Positions 58,154 through 64,000 of a stretch of 64,000 bases of DNA are shown one piece after another (positions within the stretch are counted from its first letter, which is position 1; each line of letters begins with the position of its first letter). Source of the stretch: Elusimicrobiota bacterium. GTDB lineage: Bacteria; Elusimicrobiota; Endomicrobiia; Endomicrobiales; Endomicrobiaceae. The position numbers were made by a program, and so were the translations under genes. Under the pieces are notes generated by a model that saw only the letters and a list, made by a program, of their open reading frames with translations, did not search any database and had not been told where the DNA came from. The DNA lies in assembly GCA_031274365.1 (NCBI GenBank), contig JAISQF010000008.1, positions 53,489 to 117,488 on the forward strand, read 5' to 3'.

Positions 58154-60568
58154 TCAAATATCTTGAAGAGTTTTTTGCCAAGACGACATTAATTTTTTTG
58201 GATTTTCCATAACTTTTATTTTGTTTTTTACGCTCTCAAAAACGACGTCTTTTCCGCCCGTCAAACCAACTTGCGAAAAAACCGTTCCCTTAAAAAGAGA
58301 GCGGAACTTTTTTTCATTTTTAGCGTCAACCTCGACGACAAATCTTCCGTTTGATTGAGAAAACAATATCTCGGCGGGACTCATTTTTCCCTTTATCTTT
58401 ACTTTATCAATGTCTATCTTAACCCCTATGCCGGCGCTAAAAGCCATTTCGCTTACGGCAGCTGCGAGTCCTCCGTCGGAAATATCATGACAAGACTCAA
58501 TCAAACTTTTATTTATAGCCTGATATATTTTTTTCATTATGGGCTTTGATTCTTTGGGATAAACGTTTGGAACAACTCCGTCTTTTATTGAATTGATTTT
58601 TGAAAAAACGGATCCGCCGAGTTCATTTCTCGTCAAGCCTAAAATAAAAACTTTATTTTTTTCTTTCTTAAAAGGCATAGTCAAAGTATTTGAAACGTTT
58701 TCTATAACGCCCATAGCCGAAATAAGCAAAGCTGGAGGAATTGAATATTTTTTTTGACCGATAGAATATTCATTATGCAAACTGTCTTTTCCCGAAATAA
58801 AAGGAATTGAAAAACTTTTTGAAAAATCATAACAAGCTTTAGCCGCTCTAATTAGAGAGCCTAAAATTTCCTCTTTATCGGTATTTCCCCAGCAAAAATT
58901 ATCAAGCAAAGATATTTTTTCAATATTTCCGCCGACGCAAACGGCGTTCCTGATAGCTTCCTCTATGGCGCTAGCCGCCATTTTGTATGCGTTGATTTTT
59001 CCATATTCTGGATTTAATCCATTTGATAAAACAATAGCTTTTTTTGTCCCTTTTACGACGGTATAAGGAAAAATAACGGCGGCGTCCCCGGGACCTGAAA
59101 CTTCAATATTATTTCCCTGCAAAGGTTTTATTATAGTCTGGCCTTGAACTTCGTGATCGTATTGTCTGATTATCCACTCTTTTGAACAAACATTCAAATC
59201 CTCAAGAACTTTTTTCAAAGATTTTAATATCTCTGATGAATTCATTTTTATCGTTTTTTGTTCAAATTCATTTTTTATCTCGCAAATTGCACGGCGCGTT
59301 ATTTTCGGAACGCCTTTGTGCAAAAAAGACATATCCATATCGGCTATTAAATCTCCGTCGTAGGAAATTTTTAATTTTTTATCTTTTGTAAATACGCCGA
59401 TAAAAACCGCCTCGACGTTTTCTTTTGCAAAAATTTCAATTATCTTTTCTTTATTTTTTGGCGGAACTGCAAAAACCATTCTCTCCTGCGCTTCGGAAAT
59501 CCAAATTTCCCAAGCTCTAAGTCCGTCATACTTTAGAGGAACTTTTTTGAGATCTATTTCAACTCCGGTATTTTCGCCCAACTCCCCAACCGCGCTCGAA
59601 AGTCCGCCCGCTCCGCAATCGGTTACGGCCCTATACAAATTCAAATCTCTCGCTTTTAACATAGCGTCTAAAACTTTTTTTTCAACTATGGGATTTCCTA
59701 TCTGAACGGCGCTGACATCCGATTCTTTATTAAGCTCCACTGAAGAAAAAGTCGCCCCGTGTATTCCGTCTCTGCCCGTCCGTCCTCCCGCGACAAGAAC
59801 TAAATCGCCCGCGCGCGTTTTTTTTGCAATTTTATTTTTTGGAATTATTCCCATAGTCCCGCAAAAAACAAGAGGGTTCGCCATATAACCGTCGTCAAAA
59901 TAAACGGACCCGTTGACTGTTGGAATACCCATTCTATTGCCGTAATCTCTTACGCCGGATACAACTCCGCCAATAATGCGTTTAGGATGATGCATGCCGT
60001 TTGGAACTTTTTTTGGCGGCGTGTTTGGTTTTCCAAAACAAAAAACGTCGGTGTTTGCAAGAGGTTTTGCGCCAAGACCGACTCCGAGTATGTCTCTGAT
60101 TACTCCTCCTATCCCCGTAGCCGAACCTCCGTAAGGCTCCAATGCCGACGGATGATTGTGCGTTTCAACCTTAAAAGCTATCGCGTTTTTATCGTCAAAA
60201 TCTATAATGCCCGCATTATCCTCAAAAACGGACAGACACCATTTCTTTTTCAATTCCATAGTGGCCTTAAATATAGTTTCTTTAAGAAGATTGTTATATT
60301 GTTTATGAATTTTCTTTTGAGGAGATATTTCCAAATAATCAATAATACCCGTTAAGGTTTTGTGTTTGCAATGTTCGCTCCAAGTTTGGGCTATTGTTTC
60401 AATTTCAATATCGGTGGGATTTCTTTTGAGATTTTTATAATAATCTTGAATTGTTTTCATCTCTTCCAAAGAAAGAGATAAGACGTTGTTTTTACTTAAA
60501 TCTAAAAGCTCTTTGTCGGACAAATTCAAAATGTCAATTTCTTTGCAATGCGTGGTTTTCAATTTCAT
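58154..60568 (-). CDS. purL: Phosphoribosylformylglycinamidine synthase synthetase subunit
   Basis: An 804-residue small-form PurL that needs PurQ and PurS. TWSEHCKHKTL, KVETHNHPSALEPYGGSATGIGGVIRD and GAGGLSSAVGELGE are signature regions; both tandem AIRS-like halves are present. It overlaps the purS stop by 35 bases. Confidence 0.96.
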   Translation of the reverse strand: MKLKTTHCKEIDILNLSDKELLDLSKNNVLSLSLEEMKTIQDYYKNLKRNPTDIEIETIAQTWSEHCKHKTLTGIIDYLEISPQKKIHKQYNNLLKETIFKATMELKKKWCLSVFEDNAGIIDFDDKNAIAFKVETHNHPSALEPYGGSATGIGGVIRDILGVGLGAKPLANTDVFCFGKPNTPPKKVPNGMHHPKRIIGGVVSGVRDYGNRMGIPTVNGSVYFDDGYMANPLVFCGTMGIIPKNKIAKKTRAGDLVLVAGGRTGRDGIHGATFSSVELNKESDVSAVQIGNPIVEKKVLDAMLKARDLNLYRAVTDCGAGGLSSAVGELGENTGVEIDLKKVPLKYDGLRAWEIWISEAQERMVFAVPPKNKEKIIEIFAKENVEAVFIGVFTKDKKLKISYDGDLIADMDMSFLHKGVPKITRRAICEIKNEFEQKTIKMNSSEILKSLKKVLEDLNVCSKEWIIRQYDHEVQGQTIIKPLQGNNIEVSGPGDAAVIFPYTVVKGTKKAIVLSNGLNPEYGKINAYKMAASAIEEAIRNAVCVGGNIEKISLLDNFCWGNTDKEEILGSLIRAAKACYDFSKSFSIPFISGKDSLHNEYSIGQKKYSIPPALLISAMGVIENVSNTLTMPFKKEKNKVFILGLTRNELGGSVFSKINSIKDGVVPNVYPKESKPIMKKIYQAINKSLIESCHDISDGGLAAAVSEMAFSAGIGVKIDIDKVKIKGKMSPAEILFSQSNGRFVVEVDAKNEKKFRSLFKGTVFSQVGLTGGKDVVFESVKNKIKVMENPKKLMSSWQKTLQDI

Positions 60569-61016
60569 ATCCTTGAATTAAAGTATTTGCAAACAATTTT
60601 TCAGCCATAAGCGCCAAATCCTCGTCTGATATATCTCCAAACAAATAATATTTATGACCCGTATTAACCTCTATTTTTTTATCTATACCCAAATCTTTAA
60701 CCGCTTTTTGAACGCTTTGTGCGACAGTATCGGTCACGCCTTTTTTATACCAAACTTCTATTGCTCCCCCAACTTTAATTGGAGACAAAATTTCATTTTC
60801 TTTTTTTATGGAATAATCCTCGGTTATCTCGTCAATCAACAATTGCCTTGCTATAATTTCAGCCTCGCCGTCAGAAATATCTCCTTTAATAATGTATAAA
60901 GGACAATATTTAACTTTCTTAACATTATCAAACCCCATTGAAATTATTTCATAAAGATAATACTCGCCGCGCGCGTCTCTAAAATTTTCTTTTGTTTTAA
61001 TTTCAATTTTATACAT
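60534..61016 (-). CDS. purS: PurS, tandem-domain form
   Basis: A 160-residue protein with two PurS-like halves. Residues 1-75 and 85-160 both end in a [YF]-x-[IL]-x-GDISD-x-E or D motif followed by an A-x-x-L helix and an acidic or polar-Y-x-I strand. Ordinary PurS is about 80 residues and works as a dimer bridging PurL and PurQ, so this looks like a fused dimer. The start at 61016 is chosen for its GGAGAGG site; 61052 would also be in frame but lies inside purC. Confidence 0.87.
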   Translation of the reverse strand: MYKIEIKTKENFRDARGEYYLYEIISMGFDNVKKVKYCPLYIIKGDISDGEAEIIARQLLIDEITEDYSIKKENEILSPIKVGGAIEVWYKKGVTDTVAQSVQKAVKDLGIDKKIEVNTGHKYYLFGDISDEDLALMAEKLFANTLIQGYEIENHALQRN

Positions 61017-61042
61017 CGCCTCTCCGTTTATGAAATTTCTTA

Positions 61043-61909
61043 TTATTGCCAACGTTTGCCCGTCAATTTCTCATACGCTTCTATATATTTTTCTAAAGTT
61101 TTTTTAACAATCTCATCCGGCAAATTCGGCGCGGGCGGTTTTTTATCCCATTTTATTTTTTCAAGATAATCTCTAACAAATTGTTTGTCCAAACTGTCCT
61201 GCGCTTTGCCCTCTTGATATTTTGCAGCCTCCCAAAACCTCGAAGAATCGGGAGTAAAAATTTCGTCTATTAAAATAATTTTATTATTATAATAACCAAA
61301 TTCAAATTTTGTATCGGCTAAAATAATTCCTTTACTTAAAGCAAAATCCGAAGCTTTTTGATAAATTTTAAGAGTTAAATTTTTTATCGTTTCGGCGGCC
61401 TCGTCCCCTATCCTTTTTTTAGTTTCTTCAAAAGATATATTCTCGTCATGCGCCCCGCCGTCCTCTTTACTCGACGGAGTAAAAATTGTGTTAGGAAGCT
61501 TAGACGATTCTTTTAATCCGTCCGGCAAAGGCATGGAACACACCGTTTTATAAAGCTCATACTCTTTCCAAGCCGAACCCGATAAATAATTTCTCGCTAT
61601 ACATTCAATGTCAATTCTTTTTGCTTTCTTTACTATCATAGCTCTGCCGTCGAGATAATCATATTTTTTCAAAAAATCCGGGAACTCGCTAAACTCTCCA
61701 GTTATTATATGATTTGCGGCAATATCTTTAACAAAATCAAACCAAAACATTGAAAGTTTATGGAGAATTTTTCCTTTATTTGGAATTTCGGTGGGAATAA
61801 CGCAGTCAAAAGCGCTGATTCTATCTGACGCGCAAATTAAAAGATTATCGCCTAAATCGTATATGTCTCTAACTTTTCCTCTGTGCAGCAAAGGCAAATC
61901 TATTTTCAT
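61043..61909 (-). CDS. purC: SAICAR synthase
   Basis: A 288-residue ATP-dependent enzyme. LHRGKVRDIYDLGDNLLICASDRISAFD at the N-terminus (part shown), ECIARNYLSGSAWKEY and LADTKFEFG, followed by EIFTPDSSRFW, match PurC of the longer bacterial/yeast type. It overlaps the alternative purS start, otherwise 26 bases precede purS. Confidence 0.96.
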   Translation of the reverse strand: MKIDLPLLHRGKVRDIYDLGDNLLICASDRISAFDCVIPTEIPNKGKILHKLSMFWFDFVKDIAANHIITGEFSEFPDFLKKYDYLDGRAMIVKKAKRIDIECIARNYLSGSAWKEYELYKTVCSMPLPDGLKESSKLPNTIFTPSSKEDGGAHDENISFEETKKRIGDEAAETIKNLTLKIYQKASDFALSKGIILADTKFEFGYYNNKIILIDEIFTPDSSRFWEAAKYQEGKAQDSLDKQFVRDYLEKIKWDKKPPAPNLPDEIVKKTLEKYIEAYEKLTGKRWQ

Positions 61910-61921
61910 AAATTCCGTTCC

Positions 61922-62575
61922 TCACTTACTAAAAGCTTTGGGATGTCTTATGTCTTTTCCTTGGACCATAAAAATCACGTCTTCGCTGATATTTGTCGCA
62001 TGGTCTCCAATTCTTTGAATATTTCTCAACATCATAACTTGATCTAAATATTTTCCAATCATTTCAGAATCGGTCGACTTCATCATAGATTCTTTTAAGC
62101 GCTGCAAAATTTCGTCTTTCAAATTTGAAAGCTCTCTGTCTTTATCGAGAACGCTGTTTGCAAGATCCACATCGCTTTTATTAAAAGCGTTTATCGCGTC
62201 CTCAACCATCTGTCTGACAATCCCGGCCATTTTTGAAACATTTTCAATAACGTCTAAATTTATGTCTATTTTTTTTGCAATTCCTATGGCTTCGTCGGCC
62301 ATTCTCTCCAAATCCGTATTGATTTTCATAGCCGAAGTTATAAATCTCAAATCCGTCCCCACAGGCTGATTTAGAGCTATGAGTTTCAAGCATTTATCGT
62401 CGATAACAATCTCTTGAATATTGACCTCTTTTTCAATGGCAAAAAGTTTATCGTGAAAATCGGCGTTTTTTGAAATAAGCTGATCCATTATGGACTTAAT
62501 CATCTCTCTTACTAAAGCCGCCATATCGACCAATTGTTTTTTTAATTCATTGATTTCCAAATCAAAATGACGCAT
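61922..62575 (-). CDS. phoU: PhoU-family phosphate regulator
   Basis: A 217-residue all-helical protein with two PhoU three-helix repeats. ITSAMKINTDLERMADEAIGIAK and MLRNIQRIGDHATNISEDVIFM are the two E/D-R-x-x-D metal-binding motifs. PhoU dampens phosphate uptake and PhoR signalling. No pst or phoR genes are in the window; instead it precedes the purine genes. That is a possible link to phosphate use by the phosphonate and nucleotide pathways, but only by position. Confidence 0.92.
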   Translation of the reverse strand: MRHFDLEINELKKQLVDMAALVREMIKSIMDQLISKNADFHDKLFAIEKEVNIQEIVIDDKCLKLIALNQPVGTDLRFITSAMKINTDLERMADEAIGIAKKIDINLDVIENVSKMAGIVRQMVEDAINAFNKSDVDLANSVLDKDRELSNLKDEILQRLKESMMKSTDSEMIGKYLDQVMMLRNIQRIGDHATNISEDVIFMVQGKDIRHPKAFSK

Positions 62576-62626
62576 TTTATTCTCCTATTTTATAATAGAA
62601 AAAGCGCGGCAAATGCGCGCTCTATT

Positions 62627-63040
62627 TTATTTTGCCGACCTAATAATTTTTAATTTATCCAAAACGCCGTTGACAAATTTACTGGAATCTTTTGTGGAAT
62701 ATTTTTTAGATATTTCAACGGCCTCGTCAATTATCACGCTAATGGGAGTTTCGGGCATTTCCATAATTTCATAAACCGCCAAACGTATTATATTTCTATC
62801 AACCGCCGCCATTCTGCTTATTTCCCAGTTTTTTGCATGTTTTGCAATGAGCTCGTCTATTTCATCTTTTTTTTTGCAAACGCCGTCAAACAATTTCATC
62901 ATAAAAGATTTATAAGTCTCTCCTTTTGGAATACGGCTCTCAAAAAAACTTACAATCTCGTCAACGGGCATTTTACAATTGTCATAAGCATAAAGCATTT
63001 TCAACGAACATATTCTTGCTTGTCTTCTTTTAGTAGTCAT
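62627..63040 (-). CDS. nusB: Transcription antitermination factor NusB
   Basis: A 137-residue helical protein that with NusE/S10 binds boxA RNA. RRQARICSLKMLYAYD at the N-terminus and AVDRNIIRLAVYEIM with VIIDEAVEISKKYSTKDSSKFVNGVLDKL (parts) are family motifs. It is the first gene after the promoter-like region at 63100-63128. Confidence 0.94.
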   Translation of the reverse strand: MTTKRRQARICSLKMLYAYDNCKMPVDEIVSFFESRIPKGETYKSFMMKLFDGVCKKKDEIDELIAKHAKNWEISRMAAVDRNIIRLAVYEIMEMPETPISVIIDEAVEISKKYSTKDSSKFVNGVLDKLKIIRSAK

Positions 63041-63099
63041 TTATTCCCCGGTCAAAATACGATGCGCGTAAATATAAATACCCAATAATTATAGCATAT

Positions 63100-63128
63100 T
63101 TTATATATTATAATTATGCGCCCGACAA
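63100..63128 (-). promoter_or_regulatory. Candidate promoter for the nusB-pur-pyr run
   Basis: On the minus strand TTGTCG (plus 63123-63128) and TATAAA (plus 63100-63105) are separated by exactly 17 bases, 60 bases before the nusB ATG. A TATAAT at plus 63088-63093 is an alternative -10. The sequence is AT-rich, so this is only a candidate. Confidence 0.4.
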
Positions 63129-63236
63129 GCGTAGGATTTATTATTCAACATCCGCGGGGAAGCAGACTTACTTTCGCCATTGTTGTTTTTGTTTCCATCG
63201 TATGCTTTTAGCTTTTCTATTGTGTTGCTTTTAGTC

Positions 63237-63319
63237 CTGCCTTTCAGGCAGACACTTGTGAGGGGAGCGTAGTCCGCAGGTCAAGACCTGCGGTTATGAA
63301 AATACAGCCTTTCAGGCTG
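63237..63319. repeat. Three short hairpins in the nusB upstream spacer
   Basis: CTGCCT-TTC-AGGCAG (63237-63251), CCGCAGGTC-AA-GACCTGCGG (63274-63293) and CAGCCT-TTC-AGGCTG (63305-63319). The first and third share the CCT-TTC-AGG core with one compensated pair. They stand out as GC-rich in an AT-rich spacer. The remaining spacer from 63129 to 63236 shows no gene. Confidence 0.6.
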
Positions 63320-63349
63320 TAAAGGAAAAAAGACACGACAAAAAAACAG

Positions 63350-63459
63350 TTTTTGCCGCGTCTTTATTTATAGAAGTTTTTTAGCGGAGACCGCCTTAGA
63401 GGATGAGGTTATAAACGAATGTCCGAAGCGGTCGGGTCGGAGCTAGAAAACAAAAAAAT
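63350..63459. repeat. Structured intergenic repeat, copy B
   Basis: The shorter relative of 29775-29982. GACCGC (63389-63394) pairs with GCGGTC (63428-63433), and GGAT (63401-63404) pairs with GTCC (63421-63424) with one G-U. The loop is about 16 bases; the roughly 100-base inner part of copy A is absent. Flanks shared with copy A are TTTTTGC-x-G-x-GTCTTTATTTATAGA and an A-rich end after GAG. Confidence 0.65.
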
Positions 63460-63481
63460 ATTTTAATAATAAAGAGCAAAA

Positions 63482-63510
63482 GCAAGTATCGTCCCCCCGC
63501 GGGGACTTGC
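63482..63510 (-). terminator. Probable intrinsic terminator after the outer-membrane protein gene
   Basis: GTCCCC (63491-63496), loop CCGC, GGGGAC (63501-63506), extended by GCAA/TTGC outside. On the minus strand the hairpin follows the stop of the gene at 63552 by about 40 bases and is followed by TTTTGCTCTTT. That is the layout of an intrinsic terminator. Confidence 0.6.
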
Positions 63511-63551
63511 AAGTGTAATATCATACGCCGGCTTGAGCAAACCGCCCTCAA

Positions 63552-64000
63552 TTAAAAACCTACTCTCACTCCGGCTCCTCCGAAATATTCAAATATATCC
63601 GCTCCTGCTTTTATACTTGTGTTCAATGTCAATGCAGTCTTTGTCGTCAACTTGTATTCTATTCCCCCGCCAAAGCCCGCATACGCCGATTGTTTTATTG
63701 ATCCTTCTATCTCTCTCATCTTCTGACCCTCTAAACTCATATCGTATTCAACATCCTTTCCATACTCTATTCCGCCTAAATAAATCTTTCCAAACCAATC
63801 AAGCTTATCCGATACCCAGTCGGCTCTCAATCCAAAAAGTCCGCTCACCTTCGCATAATATCCCGCTTCTATTTTCATTGTCAAATCTCCTGTCTCTCTT
63901 ATCTCGTCATTCTGGCTTACTCCGCCGTTTATCCCTGCAAATCCTTTTACTTCAAGCCCCTTGTTTTGCGCATAACTTATGTCCGACCATATCGTCCGCT
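63552..64000 (-). CDS. Outer-membrane beta-barrel / autotransporter-like C-terminal region (5' end beyond window)
   Basis: The last 149 codons of a larger protein; the frame is open to the window's right edge. Alternating hydrophobic/polar strands (FAGINGGVSQN, IEAGYYAKVSGLFGLRADW, SAYAGFGGGIEYKL, TALTLNTSIKAGADIF) and a final aromatic residue (GGAGVRVGF) are typical of a C-terminal outer-membrane barrel that ends in Phe for BAM recognition. It shows the organism is diderm. Passenger or porin function cannot be read from this fragment. Confidence 0.75.
   Translation of the reverse strand, partial: RTIWSDISYAQNKGLEVKGFAGINGGVSQNDEIRETGDLTMKIEAGYYAKVSGLFGLRADWVSDKLDWFGKIYLGGIEYGKDVEYDMSLEGQKMREIEGSIKQSAYAGFGGGIEYKLTTKTALTLNTSIKAGADIFEYFGGAGVRVGF

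Noticed and set aside
63237-63319. CRISPR-like repeat array
   Set aside because: Only three short palindromes with unequal spacing and differing sequences, and no cas genes nearby.

Overview
The window is AT-rich. Every gene I can support lies on the minus strand, so transcription runs from high to low coordinates. It comes from a diderm bacterium: the right edge carries the C-terminal strands of an outer-membrane beta-barrel, and most of the rest is a surface-glycan locus. I see no rRNA, tRNA, insertion sequence, phage or CRISPR. Base composition, the [FeFe]-hydrogenase-like protein, the autotransporter-like barrel and the gene mix would fit Elusimicrobiota (Endomicrobium-like), but this is an impression and not a proven placement.

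Region 1 (about 47.4-64 kb) is housekeeping. In transcription order it holds the end of an outer-membrane protein gene, a probable terminator and repeat-rich spacer, then nusB, phoU, purC, a tandem-domain purS, purL, purQ, purD, purE, pyrR, pyrB, pyrC, pyrK, an orphan TRAP permease (dctM), an [FeFe]-hydrogenase-like gene, pyrD and pyrF.

Region 2 (about 36.8-47.4 kb) is a phosphonate module. It has PEP mutase, phosphonopyruvate decarboxylase and a fused cytidylyltransferase/2-aminoethylphosphonate (AEP) transaminase, in that functional order. Beside them is a trio of two giant proteins, each joining a YidC/Oxa1-like domain, a polytopic membrane domain and an alkaline-phosphatase/sulfatase-fold domain, flanking a CDP-glycerol-glycerophosphotransferase-like protein. 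The likely job is to make CMP-AEP and move a phosphonate or phospho-alcohol onto a surface polymer.

Region 3 (about 14-36.7 kb) contains recA, two LtaS-like sulfatase-fold enzymes, a PMT/ArnT-like transferase, two GT92-like proteins, sugar-nucleotide epimerases, metK and sahH, a radical SAM protein and glycosyltransferases of families GT2, GT4, GT9, GT61 and WbsX.

Region 4 (about 1-14 kb) is the most plastic. It has genes resembling fdtA, fdtC and fdtB for a dTDP-3-acetamido-3,6-dideoxyhexose, a run of GT8 and GT2 paralogues with conserved ends and divergent middles, and one GT8 gene switched off by a run of 16 G in its coding strand, a classic phase-variation tract. Vestigial gene tails lie between them. 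After these come a cytidylyltransferase, a eukaryotic-type phosphomannomutase, a sulfotransferase, and a second phosphonate pair: another cytidylyltransferase-PEP-mutase fusion with a phosphonoacetaldehyde-reductase-like enzyme.

The most notable result is that the two cytidylyltransferase-PEP-mutase fusions have decayed reciprocally. The one at 38-39 kb keeps the mutase active site but has lost the nucleotidyltransferase motifs. The one at 2-3 kb keeps the nucleotidyltransferase motifs but has lost nearly all mutase catalytic residues. Together the genes suggest a branched pathway giving CMP-AEP and perhaps CMP-2-hydroxyethylphosphonate (HEP) for decorating a variable surface glycan.
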